Both the position numbers and the translations under genes were made by a program. Positions 1-10,451 of a stretch of DNA of 64,000 nucleotides are shown here, in pieces. The DNA comes from Prostheceraeus crozeri. Its lineage: Eukaryota > Platyhelminthes > Polycladida > Euryleptidae. The notes under the pieces were generated by a model. It was not told the DNA's origin and made no database searches. It saw only the letters and a list, made by a program, of their open reading frames with translations. The DNA lies in assembly GCA_907163375.1 (NCBI GenBank), contig CAJQUW010001693.1, positions 33,822 to 97,821 on the forward strand. The letters run 5' to 3'. Numbering within the stretch: position 1 is the first letter of the stretch; each line of letters opens with the position of its first letter.

Positions 1-528
1 CTTTTTTCTCACCGTTTCTGTGCATCCTTGGTATCAATTTACGCATATCTTCTGATCTATCCCATTAATTGCGCTCTCCAATTTCATGGTCGTTCAGTGT
101 TCCTGTGCGTCTTCTGATTCGCCGTCAATACCCACGTGATCCATTCATCAAGTACTGACTTGATCGTTCTATTGTTGCCTGTTGTAGCCAGCTGGTATTG
201 CCAATTGCAACGATCTGCAAAGCTCAGATCAGGGGTCTATTGCATAAAAGTTCAGAAGTTAGTAGCTGATATTTAGGAGTTGTGAACTGATAATTAACAG
301 TCTACTAAAATTCGGCTGCATAAACGACTATCAGCTCATCCGCTGCTAAACTTTTATCATCGGATAAGCGGAATCTCTGTCTGATGAGGTGCTATAATTA
401 GGTTGACCTACTTAGACTGCAGTCGATTGGCTTACTAATACTGTCGTCACACAACTATTGAAATTTCGCGCTGTTATTGCAAGCCGATACCTTGATTATT
501 GTGATCTACTGATTAGCCATTTGACAAA
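1..528. other. Window edge and candidate Harbinger end
   Basis: No coding signal seen. The stretch at 233-250 (GGGTCTATTGCATAAAAG) looks like a Harbinger-type terminus, but I found no matching inverted copy in the window, so the element's outer boundaries are not established. Confidence 0.2.
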
Positions 529-912
529 ATGTTGACTAAGGTGCAGAAGCTGATATTCTTGAAAGAATTAAAAGAGAGAAGGGACATCCGGTAAATTCGA
601 TGACTTTAAAGAAGGAAAGATATGGAAGATGATAACGTGGGAGGATATACGGAAAATGTAAGTTCTCTTGTATAATTGTTTTGATTTTCTAAAAGTATTA
701 TAGACAGTCTTTGTCTTTTCAGAATTGAATCTAACGGATATACAAAATCGTATAACTACCTACGCGATACAGAGTGGCCAAATTTGAAGAGTAGAACGCT
801 AAAAAAGTGGACAGCACCAGTGACCAGTGAAAGTGTTAATTCTTCCAATATTCTCCCTGGTACCTTTGCAAGTCAGATAGAGATTGCAAATGTCTCCTTC
901 ACCAACCAGTGA
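529..912 (+). CDS. Myb/SANT-like DNA-binding protein of a Harbinger transposon (two exons, frameshifted)
   Basis: Not a simple long ORF; found by reading across a splice. ATG at 529 opens a frame reading MLTKVQKLIFLKELKERR; after a one-base frame change near 590 it continues GKFDDFKEGKIWKMITWEDI. A donor GTAAGT at 658 and an acceptor TTTTCAG ending at 722 define a 65-bp intron. The joined codons give IRKIIESNGYTKSYNYLRDT, then EWPNLKSRTLKKW, and stop at 912. The W...W spacing and the LRDTxWxNLK block resemble the Myb/SANT-like (trihelix-type) helper proteins that accompany PIF/Harbinger transposases. It converges on the DDE nuclease fragment just downstream (984-1510, minus), the usual two-gene content of an autonomous Harbinger element. 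The intron is seen directly; the family call is inferred from pattern. The frameshift makes this copy a pseudogene unless the sequence is wrong there. Confidence 0.5.
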
Positions 913-983
913 TTTGCATGATTAATTTGCATGATTTGAATGTGACAATGCTGAAAAATATTCAATCAATTCTTGTCGACGTG

Positions 984-1510
984 TCAATTGTGAATATCCT
1001 CCACCTCTCTGTCTACTGCTTCTGTGCTGTTATCTTCATGATCACCACCATCATCTTCATCATTATCTTCGCTTTCTGTGGATGACATATGACCACTTTC
1101 AAGCTCTAGCATCGTATCAGGCGATGGAATACTATGAAAGTCAATACATAAATTGTGCAGCGCTTTACAGCACTTGACTAATTTGCAGGCATATTCTGGG
1201 GATTTCACATGAATCACACCTTTAAGAAACGTTGCTTAAGTAATCCAAATGCACGTTCAGCAACGCATCTCGTTGACTTGTGAGCATTGTTGAAGTCTAT
1301 TTCGGCCTGGGCTATGTATGATGTATTCAATAATGATGTATTTCGGAATACTCGCGAGTCATGTACACTTCCGGGATATTTTGCGCTACAAAATACAAAT
1401 TTCAACTTTGGATCACAGACAAAGACGGCGTTTATGGAGTGATGCCGGTTGACAAATTGATTCTTGTATCTGCTTGGAAATGTCTGAAATGTTTGAGTGG
1501 CTGCATGGTG
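984..1510 (-). pseudogene. PIF/Harbinger DDE nuclease (HARBI1-like), broken
   Basis: On the minus strand the frame carries AVFVCDPKLKF and AKYPGSVHDSRVFRN (around 1350-1430), the first catalytic Asp and the PGSxHDSRVF block of the DDE_Tnp_4 nuclease fold. It runs on to CVAERAFGLLKQRF (about 1225-1265), which holds the catalytic Glu, and after a frame change near 1215 to KCCKALHNLCID, the family's C-terminal signature. Between VFRNTSLLN and AQAEIDFNNAH about 35 residues expected in the family are missing, including the block with the second catalytic Asp (GDxxYPL). It is therefore internally deleted, frameshifted and inactive. The acidic tail (ESEDNDEDDGGDHED) is unusual but in frame. It lies convergent to the Myb-like gene at 529-912. 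Confidence 0.7.
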
Positions 1511-1601
1511 AGTTTTGTTTCTTGAACGATTCACAAGTTGGAGATAAATATCGAAGATTCGCGTCTGAGCTGTTGAAGATAGGACGGCGATCAGGATCAT
1601 T

Positions 1602-2142
1602 TTAATGTATGAAAGCACCTGTACTTTTGTTATTAAGTATTTTCCAAATGCGAAGAATGATATCAATGAAATATGCTGTGTCAGTTTTTCCATCTTGTGA
1701 GAGGGCAGCGACAGTCTGTTCATTAAATACCTGTAGTACCAATGAAGCTTTGTGTTTTTCAAATGATGCTGGATAAATCGATTGACAAGTCAAAGTCGTT
1801 CTCTTCACATCAGTGTCCCTATCTGATTCATATAAATCTATCAAATCTTTCCAATGAGCAGCTATGCATTCAACCTTTCTTGGGGGTGTGTTTTTTCAGT
1901 CGCCCAATTGTTTCTGACGCATTTGAGCAAGTGTACCGGATCAAACAACAAGTAGAGATAACGACTATCATCGACAGGATGCTTTATTTTGTAGTTGACT
2001 TCAGAGACATCCGACTTAGCGCGCAAAGCATCATGCAGTTTTCTGTTTGCTGAGTGATTGTCGCTCATGATGCCTTCAATTCGAGCATCTACCTTTTCGA
2101 GCAAGCGCATGATGGATATGAGATGTTCTTCAATTACATGAG
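1602..2142 (-). pseudogene. P-element/THAP9-like transposase fragment
   Basis: Reading leftward from 2142, a TTTTCAG-type acceptor (2143-2149) precedes SHVIEEHLISIMRLLEKV, then IMSDNHSANRKLHDAL and YLYLLFDPVHLLKCVRNNW. These match the catalytic core of P-element-like transposases, where an Asp in a D-N-x-x-N-x-x block is followed by FDPxHLLKxxRNNW. After a frame change near 1870 it continues VECIAAHWKDLIDLYES, YPASFEKHKASLVLQVFNEQ and TAYFIDIILRIWKILN, the following helical segment. It abuts the Harbinger nuclease on the same strand with no visible junction repeat, so either the two elements sit side by side or one inserted next to the other. N- and C-terminal parts are missing. Confidence 0.55.
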
Positions 2143-2149
2143 CTGAAAA

Positions 2150-3680
2150 TTAGAAAGTCTTCACGAATCTTACTTATATGTCTGCGTTTATCGCCTGAAG
2201 CCTTTGTTTTCACAGTGAGACGCAGATGATGAATTTCGCACAAATGATATTATATTGTCTAACTGTGACCAACGTTCCAGATTTTTGAAAACCAAGTAAA
2301 TAACGTGGAATTGTGACTCTAGCATTAAAGATCCACGCTGTGACAGTGAAATCAGAATTTACTTGAATTGATGTTTCTACCAGTCGATATAATAATAATA
2401 ATAGTGTGTATTTCATGAAAATGGTAATCATTCTTTACAAGGCAAAAAAAATTACACGTAACATCAAACCACTTCTTTGCAAAGTCAAGTCATAAATATT
2501 CCCTTTGAAATGTCGGTATTTAATAATTTTGAGGTAAATGGGAAGAAAGACAGTTTTTGTTTTTGCAGATTATATCGTTCCAACCGAAAATGGTGCGAGT
2601 GATGAAGCCGTTTTGGGAGGTATTTATGGAGTATATGCTTATCATTTCACAATACTTTTTTGAAAATTATGTATCATTGAAAGATAAAAGCTAAAGAAGA
2701 CTGTCATATATAACGTAAGTGCTATTGAATTTACGTCGCTGACCTTCAAACAAAACAATTCATAGTCACTTTTCATAGTCACTTGGAAGCTTTCAAAATT
2801 CATAGTCCATACTTTCGAAATCGTTCAGCTCATGGGGTAGATATGATCGATGTTCCGATAAGGCACGAAGTGTTGCTCTTGATGAAGTTGGATATATAAC
2901 ACGTCTGCAATTGGCTGAGAAATTCGAAAAAATCGATGGCGGCTCAGAAGGAAGCATTTCTCCACGGTACGACTCAAACTTTGCGTCAACTGCCAATGCG
3001 ATGAACAAACTCCCATATTGCTAGTGATGCTATTCTCTTCCATTACATTTGGCAATACCGTCAGCCATTTCCTCAGCTCCTCTTTGTTTCGCTGAGGAAA
3101 TCCGAAAACAACATTTTTTTATCCGTTTCATAATTTCCGCGACAATGTCAACACTACATTTGCGAGGCTATTTTGTCAGTCATTGTTAGTTATTGTAGGA
3201 TAATTGCCACTGAACACCTACAATATCTGATAAAAAGCGACAAAATGAATAGCAATGAATTATAGCTTAAATCCGGCCAAAAATGTAGGTAATTAATTAA
3301 ATTCTGTCAAAATAAATCATGGTTTTGCCACACAGTAATACAGATTGCCCGAAAGTCAAGCAATCACCAATCGAAAAAATCAATCAATGTTCAACAGTTT
3401 TGTTTAGTTCATTTGCATACAAAGCATCTGTTTCGATGTCGGTAAAGAACCTACAAATTCGTCGGATATCGCAGGATATCGGAGGTGACAATCGTCGGTT
3501 GATTTTGTCAATTATTTTGTAGGATAATTGTCGCTATACGGTTTACAGTGCATAATTTCAAATGAATTACAGTATATACAATAATTTTTGCATCATCAAA
3601 AAAAATGTCAGCCCACAGTCAATTTTCCACTCCTTGGGAGTTGTGTTTCCCGAGTTTTATATTATGAATCCATATAGACT
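2150..3680. other. Stretch without recognisable gene
   Basis: Several short ORFs but none with a recognisable motif. The sequence GTAGGATAATTGYC occurs twice in the same orientation (about 3194 and 3520). The second is followed by CGGTTTACAGTG at about 3538-3549, which resembles the end of the MITE at 7249-7535. Confidence 0.3.
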
Positions 3681-3689
3681 TACCTGACA

Positions 3690-4465
3690 TTGATAGAGAT
3701 ATTGATCCGATGAGATGGGTTCCTCACGAAATGTGATATCATAGAACGAATCATTTGTTTTCAGCAACAACAATTCCTCAGATTCACTTAATAGAGTTCT
3801 TCACAAGAGCCATTTATAAATTCATTTGTGAGCACAGTTCTGAGCTTCAATGTAGCAGATTCATCATTATAAGAGTGGTTTAAAATGCTCTGAAACATTT
3901 GTGTTCAGTTATTTCAGACATTCATTTCATCGATTTGATTGAAGACAGTCATCGTGGCTCATTGTGATTTTATTTTATCTTTCATTTCATTCACATCCCT
4001 TGTCATCTTTTCATTCATCCATAGGCCACTTAATATGTAATACCATGTAAATTTATCCATGTTTGACCCACGAGGTGGGCAATAAGCCATTTTGAATTTT
4101 GAGAGAAAGAGAAAGCGGTAAAGACGAGTTATGCTTTATGCTTCCTGTTACTGTGGCAGCCGTCGAGATTCTTGTATCTCGGCCGTCTTTTTCTGCTATT
4201 TGTGTTTGATCATAAAGGCAGCATGCTCAACAGACTATGCCTGCAAATTGCATGATGCCTGGTTGGACTAGCGTGGTCTCATGCTCTATCAGATATTGTC
4301 ACTCGATCAGTGATCCGATGAGATGGACTACTCACGAAATTCGATATCATACAACGAATCATTTGTATTTAATAACAACAATTCCTCAGTTAGATTCACT
4401 AAGAGAGTTGTTCACAAGAGTCATTTATAAACTCATTTATGAGCACAGTTTGGAGCGCAACCACG
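3690..4465 (+). repeat. Pair of about 160-bp direct repeats
   Basis: The sequence starting GATCCGATGAGATGG near 3707 and ending GAGCACAGTT near 3840 recurs at about 4314-4450 with roughly 85-90% identity by eye; the spacing is about 610 bp. Both share GAACGAATCATTTGT-like and CAACAATTCCTCAG blocks. The second copy ends just before LINE-derived coding sequence begins, so the repeat may be untranslated leader of that LINE family or an older duplication. A hairpin (CGAGAT...ATCTCG) lies between the copies at about 4168-4187. Confidence 0.5.
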
Positions 4466-5656
4466 AATTCTCCGCAATCGGGGCGCGGAGCGCGTCCACT
4501 TCTGATTGAAATACAAAGTGAATTTACAGACAATCACAACTATGGAGCTGACGATGAACCGAAGAATTTCAAAGACGACGAAGGGCGGTATCCCGAACTC
4601 ACTTTTCCCGATGTTTCGTATGCACTAACTCATTTAAAGAGTTCAAAGTCATCCTGTAGTGATGGAATAGCAAACCGTAAGAGGTTCCACTTTGGCTAGC
4701 TTTTCCCTTACAGCGAATTTTAATAAAAATATGACCACAAAATTTCCATCTTGCTGAAGATAAGACGACGTGGTTCCCATCCAGAAATGCAGGAAGCCGG
4801 GAATATTCATCCAATATCATTGACACCCAATGAACAAAATTTTACATAACTTAATCTTAAAATCGCTGTATTCGCAACTTAGCTCACTTTTTGGACCGCA
4901 CCAGTGATTTCAGACAGTATGGGTCAACGAAGGCGGTCTAATAGAAGTTCATGACTGCATCACTAGAATCATGTATTCACTTGATGTATCGGCTGATAGA
5001 CTATGTGTTTTGATCTGACAAAGGCTTAAGACAAATTCCTTCTGATCACTTTCTTTGATTAATCGACTCGTTGATAGAAATGTAAGTGGTGGATTCTCTG
5101 AAGATGGTTCAGAAGCTATTTAATAGGCAGAATGTTTCGCATAAGTTGTGGTGATGTCTTTGTTTCTTCAATAATTGTAACATGATGAATCCCACAGGGC
5201 TCAGTGCTAGATCCTATTTATTTGCTGTGCTCATGGCCTCCCTCACATTGACGCATGTGTTAACTGCTGCTATCAATGCTGATGATGTGAGTTTAATTGA
5301 GCCCATTTTCAAATATCATACAACTATTAATAATATCACGGACATAAAAGCCTGGACTCATGGAAGCCATATGGTCCTTAATCTGGAAAATCAAAACAAC
5401 TGATGCTCAGTTGCGGCTCCCCATGTAAGTCATTGTAACCAGGAATCAAGCCTGTGAGTGAATGCAAGATTCTTGGAGTTGTATGGGATGACAAACTCCG
5501 ATGGAATTCTCACATCGGCGCCATATTGAGAATCTCCTCTCAGCGTTTGCAAACCATGCGAACTTTGAAATCGCTGTTATCCGGAATTCAAATAATCAAT
5601 GTTTGCAAATTCATCACACTGTCGCTCTTTTTGCACCCGTCTTCGTTGTTTGTGTA

Positions 5657-7058
5657 CAGTGCGCGACAGCAAGTTTTAAACACTGACAGATAAGGCAGTC
5701 ATTTAGCTTCTTTTCTCTCAGAGTTTGATTTCTATGGTCCAAATTAAAATTGATGCATCAAACTCCAACTTCAAACTATGACTAATCAAGTGCATCGTGA
5801 AATCAATAGCACGTCAATGTGAATTTTCTAGATTTGAGTCACTTATTCGTTATCTGCCATAGAGCTTTGAAATGGACGAACGACGTGAAAAGCGTATTAA
5901 AATTATTACTTTGTCAGAGAACACAGACAAGGCACTGACTGAAATCGCAAATATTGTTGGTATGTGCAAAGCCAGTGTGAGTCTTATTTTGAAACAATAT
6001 CGCGAAACTGGAAACGCAGATTTAAAATATCGAAACTGCAGGGGTTCAAATAAAAAGCTATCAGACCGAGATCTCCGTCGTATCCGTATCATTAGTGGAA
6101 ACAATCTGAGAATGACTGCAAAAGATATTCAATAAGAAATGGGTGACCGAGCTGATTCCGTTAGCCTAAGGACAATACAAAGAGGATTGAATGACATCGG
6201 TTGTCGTGCTGAACGTCCAGAAATTAGCCTTTTTTGACTACGGCTCAGACAGAAAAACGCCACCATTGGGCATTGCAGCACCGTAATTGGGGAGAAGATC
6301 AGTGGAATGATCTGGAGTGACGAAACTGTGATCGAATTGAGAGATAATTGTCCACAATTTGTCAGAGTTATCGATGATTTTCCTCTTACTTCTGGGCATT
6401 ATTGTTTAACGACGAAACACCCGACCAGAGTAATTATTTGGTCTTGCTTCTCATTTTACGGCCCAGGACGAAGCCATATTGTGGAGGGTCAAACGAATGC
6501 CGAATGGTGTGTGTCAGAAATAATCAGGAATCGTGTTATTCAGCAGTTTCAGCAGTGGTATCCTACTCAGATGGAGTATTTCACCAAGATAATGCTCCAT
6601 GTCATAAGAGCAAACGGGCGATGCAAGAATTTCGTTCCAACAATATCACCGTCATGGATTGGCCCCCATCGTCCCCGGATATCAACACCATAGAGAATCT
6701 GTGAGGAATAGTGAAGAAACGAATTCTGAAAATGAAACTGAAATCAAAAAACGACATAATTACTGGATTCATTAAAGTGTGGTATCACGCTGATGAGATA
6801 TTGAACATTATGCAATCTTTGGTTAGATCGATGCCACGACGTGTGAGTGCATTGATCGATTCTCGAGGATTTCATACAAAAGACTGAACTCAATTTCATG
6901 AAAGTAAGCTTCTTCTGTGAGATGTTACTCTAATTTACATTCTTGATGTGATTACATGATTTATTACAAAAGTAATGCAGTTATCTGACACAATTTTAGA
7001 CTTTTATGCCAAAAAATCATTGAAATGTTACATGTTTAAAACTTGCTGCCGCGTACTG
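5657..7058 (+). mobile_element. Tc1-type DNA transposon with TIRs and TA target duplication
   Basis: Terminal inverted repeats of about 27 bp are visible. The left end is CAGTGCGCGACAGCAAG... (5657) and the right end, read in reverse complement, is CAGTACGCGGCAGCAAG... (from 7058), both continuing TTTTAAAC. TA dinucleotides flank both ends (5655-5656 and 7059-7060), the Tc1/mariner signature. The element is 1402 bp and carries one transposase pseudogene. The flanks rejoin a LINE reading frame, so the insertion point is exact. Confidence 0.9.
5872..6887 (+). pseudogene. Tc1-family transposase (DD34E), broken
   Basis: N-terminal paired-like helix-turn-helix region MDERREKRIKIITLSENTDK to GLNDIGCRAERP (5872-6222), with a stop after residue 87. 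The catalytic part follows: MIWSDETVIEL (first Asp, about 6307), FHQDNAPCHKSKRAM (second Asp, about 6583) and MDWPPSSPDINTIEN (Glu, about 6690). Exactly 34 residues separate the second Asp and the Glu, typical of Tc1. The end MPRRVSALIDSRG (about 6829-6867) is the usual Tc1 C-terminal block. There are at least two internal stops and one frame change near 6590, so no active enzyme is expected. Confidence 0.85.
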
Positions 7059-7248
7059 TAGCTACCGAAATCGCTTGTAGTAGAAGTCGAACGGTTTAAC
7101 CAGCGCATAGTCATGTAATAATATGTGCCAAGGATTGTAAATGTAATGACTTTCCATCAGTTTCATCAATGAGGAAAAATCGAGCTGTGGAATATCTCAG
7201 AAGGTGTGAAAAGTTCGCGTTGCATGCCCTTCGTGACTTAGTACCCCA

Positions 7249-7535
7249 CACTGTAAACTCTAGGGCACGAAATTTCGCTTGAATTAGGCACGAAATTTGG
7301 GCATCAATTCTAACCAACACAAGGCGCGAGTAGGCACGAAGTTCATATTGCTGAGTTCTTGCCCATTGATTTTTCCTTCAATTTCATTGAAAACAAATAT
7401 TTGGTTTGGTGCCTATTAGTGCTTAAGTGGCGCCTACTGGTGCCTCGAGGCAAAAGTGCGAAAGGCACTAACTAGGCGCTAACTGGCACGAAATTTCGGC
7501 TTCATGCCTAAATTAGTGCCCTACAGTTTACAGTG
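7249..7535. mobile_element. MITE with CACTGTAAAC ends inside the LINE relic
   Basis: The stretch begins CACTGTAAACTCTAGGGCAC and ends with the inverted form GTGCCCTACAGTTTACAGTG, giving about 20-bp terminal inverted repeats. Inside are several copies of GGCACGAAATTTCG-like and GGCGC motifs. The LINE frame is present on both sides, so its boundaries are reliable. No clear target duplication was found. Superfamily unresolved. Confidence 0.6.
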
Positions 7536-7640
7536 CTGGCATGCCTCGTAATGGTCATTTACGTTTGCCCCAAACTAACTCCGCTCGCAGACTGCATTCA
7601 TTTTCCCCTTGGTTGCTTATGATAATGAAAAAGATAAGAG

Positions 7641-8548
7641 ATAATTTGAATTAATTTTCTGCAACAGGCTGCTGATGTTGAAGTGCCATTGTAATTAATA
7701 ACTGATTATCATTGATCATCATGGTTGATTATCATTGGTGTGAATATACGCTTACTTGCTTACCCGTACAGCTTACTTACTTTTTTGACATCATATATTT
7801 GAGTTTTCTCCATTCAAATGCACTCTTGGCTATCATAATAATGTGACAATATTAATTGTAGAATCTGCAAAATATAGATAATATGAAACCAACCAGATGG
7901 CAAGAAGAAAATCGCTGGGAAGTTTCCATGTAGACAATGTGTGACATAGCGATTGTTAAAATAAGTTATTCTGCTTCCTGTACTTTTATTGCAGGATGAG
8001 ATAATGTAGTTAAAATAAAGACAAGTAAGTGACTGATAAAAACCCGACGTTTCGTCTCACAGAGACATGCTCATGGGTAGCTGGTGAACAGGAGAAAATG
8101 TATTACACTATGGATCATTCCATTATGGTTATCACTATCATGAACTCAATAATTGATATAAGATTCCTTTGTCTCCTCAAATGAGGTGTTTGAAAGCGTT
8201 GGATATATCAAATATAATGGAGAAAATCTAAAACAGGTAGAATCTTCTCTGTTTTAAACAAATCTAATATCATATACATCTTCTGAGTATTTCAGTCAGA
8301 AGTCTGTAATTGCTGCTGAAGAAACAATGGAAGCATTAAAGTCTGCCGCTAAGAGCTATCGTCTTTACATCAAAAGAATAAGATGAGCCAATTCTTCATT
8401 ATCACTCATTTAAACCAGTTTTCACTGCATTCACACTGCTCCATTTCATAAATACACGTCAACAGTACAAACAACCAAAATTTACGCGCGTCAGGTAACT
8501 TGAATAACATTTCTTAGCCTTCATTCAGATTGTGCTCAGAGATAAAAC
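7641..8548. other. Non-coding stretch around a lone PLE-like ribozyme motif
   Basis: Apart from the hammerhead-like motif at 8042-8078 I see no gene. On the minus strand 8090-8230 could be 3' flank of a decayed Penelope-like element, but no GIY-YIG or RT motif is readable. Confidence 0.3.
8042..8078 (-). ncRNA. Hammerhead-ribozyme-like motif (Penelope-type terminus)
   Basis: On the minus strand the order is ACCC, ATGAGCAT, GTCTC-TGT-GAGAC (stem II), GAAACGTC, GGGT. ACCC pairs with GGGT as stem I, stem II is a perfect 5-bp hairpin, and GAAAC followed directly by GTC is the 3' core. The CUGANGA box is degenerate (only AUGAG is kept), so activity is doubtful. The arrangement matches hammerhead motifs known in the terminal repeats of Penelope-like retroelements. 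Confidence 0.45.
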
Positions 8549-9299
8549 ATGAACATCTTGAATGGACTGTTTCTATTCTTCATCTGCCGCAAAGGAGTGG
8601 ACAGCTGCACTTGTCCGTTCAGATCAGCCTTTGGGATCTGCCTTCATTGGAATACAAGTCATAAATTAGGTTGGTGTGACTCTCATCTCTACTGTGCAGA
8701 GAAAAATGGAGAATTGATTTGCGGCAAAAATGCTCTTGTTCTAAACCACAACCATTGGAACATCCGTCCTTTCTGGATCGGATTAACTGATACTCTACAC
8801 GAAAGACGAATGAACAAAAGTGGATGGTAATGGACAAACAAAAAAGACAATACAAACTCGAAATTATTGAATTGGTGGTCAACAGAACCAAGCACGCCTG
8901 GTCAAGATTATGATGCATACCGGTTTTACTCCTTTATACACTTACATTTCTTTGATCTACTTGATAGAAAGATACCTAAGATTCAGTTTACTCCCGTTTG
9001 TCAACCGCGAGTTGGTACACAGTCGTCACACGAGCGTGAATATTTCTTCAAAAAAGCTGAAGTCGCGGTGTATGCTGACAAGGATAGTTACCCAGGAGAT
9101 GGTGGATGTTGGAGACAAATGGAAGGAGAAAATCTTCATCTTTTGGAATGCATTGCAGAATGTTCTTCAGAGAAGCATCAAGTGGTGTGTGGCCATTTAC
9201 CACCATGAAGAGAAAGGTCTGTGTCAGCTTGTTCTCTACACGGATCAAAGCTTGGATATGGGCGATGGACGAGGATGGAACAAGTACGTGAGAGAGTGA
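8549..9299 (+). pseudogene. C-type lectin + PAN/apple-like secreted protein, probable pseudogene
   Basis: ATG at 8549 starts MNILNGLFLFFIC, a plausible signal peptide, followed by CTCP, FGICLHWNTSHKLGWC, FWIGLTDTLHERRMNKSGW and, after an in-frame stop at 8828-8830, WTNKK...NWWSTEPSTPGQDYDA. WIGL, HE..SGW.WT and WW..EP...GQDYDA are diagnostic of the C-type lectin fold (8549 to about 8917). The typical C-terminal cysteines are not evident. Downstream LHLLECIAECSSE and, after a frame change near 9178, KWCVAIYHHEEKGLCQL give the C...C...C spacing of a PAN/apple-like domain, ending at a stop at 9297-9299. Such lectin-PAN proteins are usually secreted recognition proteins. The stop plus the frameshift indicate a host pseudogene or, less likely, sequence errors. 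I saw no splice sites that would remove them. Confidence 0.6.
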
Positions 9300-10451
9300 A
9301 ATCCATGCATCTAAGACTGTGAAAATATCAATGTAGTCTTAAACATGTAACTGTTGTCGTGACGTGTAAATGATCAAACCGATCAATGAGAAAAAACGTA
9401 ATAGAAGCCGTGTTCTCTACAAACCCAAGTAAACATTGCGCTGATATAAAACGTGTCTTGTATGTTTTGCATTCTTCAAAATTCACTTCAGCCCTATCCA
9501 TACATGGGGGCTATTTCCTCTTATTGCTTCATTTCTAGTGTGACACTTCAATGAACTAAGTCAATTGACATTACACTCTTAACAATATGAACTAGATCAT
9601 TACTGAACATCAAACTGCAAATATCTTTTCATGAGATTGTTGAATGAGTTTTTAGAATGCATCTCCATTCTGGCACGAACTCTTCATCTATGAGTAGTAT
9701 CATCTTTCAGAGTTATTTCATTTTAATTGAGATACCTTTTCTATCATAACTGCTGTGTGCTTTATGCGTTGATATGTCGTTCTGCAGGTTTGTTTGCATA
9801 GCCGGACAATTTTCATTGATGCCAATTTCTAGCATTAAATTGTCTGAGTTTTTAGTACCTATAGCTATTGCATGCAGAAAAGACAATTATCATTGAAATT
9901 TGAAAAGACAGCAAGAAATTATTAAGAACTGTGTGATTTGTTATCTTCAACGTAATGGAATATATTTCTTTGAATATACATTTTGATGAAATCATACATG
10001 CCGCTGTAAAGTTGTTGATCTTAAGTGTTTTAGGAAGAGAAGGAAGTTTGGAATCTCTAGGAATCCAAGGGTCGGTTGGATGACTCGGAAATGGATGTTG
10101 CCTTTATAAGTGGATGCCTAGTAATCACCATCTTGGGAATCAGGCCGGTTTATTTCGGTCTGGGACAGACCTGGGATTTTTAAATAGAAATTGACAGGGA
10201 TACCTCCAAAACCTAGAATTTGCATAAAATTGAAAAATATATTTGAATTTTTAGTTACTATGTTTCACGTTTAACTCAACATGTTTCCTTTTCAGAATTA
10301 AGACATGATTGATGAGCCTATAAGCTTGTAGTCACAGCTACTATCTACATTTGTGCTTTTAATTGAATATATACATGTAGCATGTGTATCTTTTCAACCT
10401 GTGATAATGTCTCACATCGTCAAAGGAAGTTGTCATGATATCAGTCGCGCC
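9300..10451. other. Stretch with no recognisable feature
   Basis: AT-rich, no long ORF, no repeat end recognised. Confidence 0.3.

Larger units (their letters stand above)
4480..7640 (+). mobile_element. LINE (Jockey/CR1 group) relic, interrupted by a Tc1 element and a MITE
   Basis: Fragments in order match the ORF2 protein of the fuller LINE at 13575-19249. They are FPDVSYALTHLKSSKSSCSDGI (4597-4662; RT start), a shifted stretch resembling the FGPHQ...GSTKA block (about 4890-5060), PTGLSARSYLF...NADDV (5190-5290; RT box with the A/YADD active site) and KILGVVWDDKLRWNSHI (5462-5512). The copy breaks at 5654, where a Tc1 element (5657-7058) sits. It resumes at 7061 with LPKSLVVEVERFNQR and the C-terminal CxxxDCKCNDFP and RRCEKF segments. 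A MITE (7249-7535) breaks it again, and it ends with MPRNGHLRLPQTNSARRLHS (7542-7601). Many frame changes make it long dead, and it is older than both insertions. Confidence 0.75.

Noticed and set aside
4155-4190. Hairpin CGAGAT...ATCTCG read as a bacterial-type terminator
   Set aside because: The context is eukaryotic and repeat-derived; intrinsic terminators are not expected.
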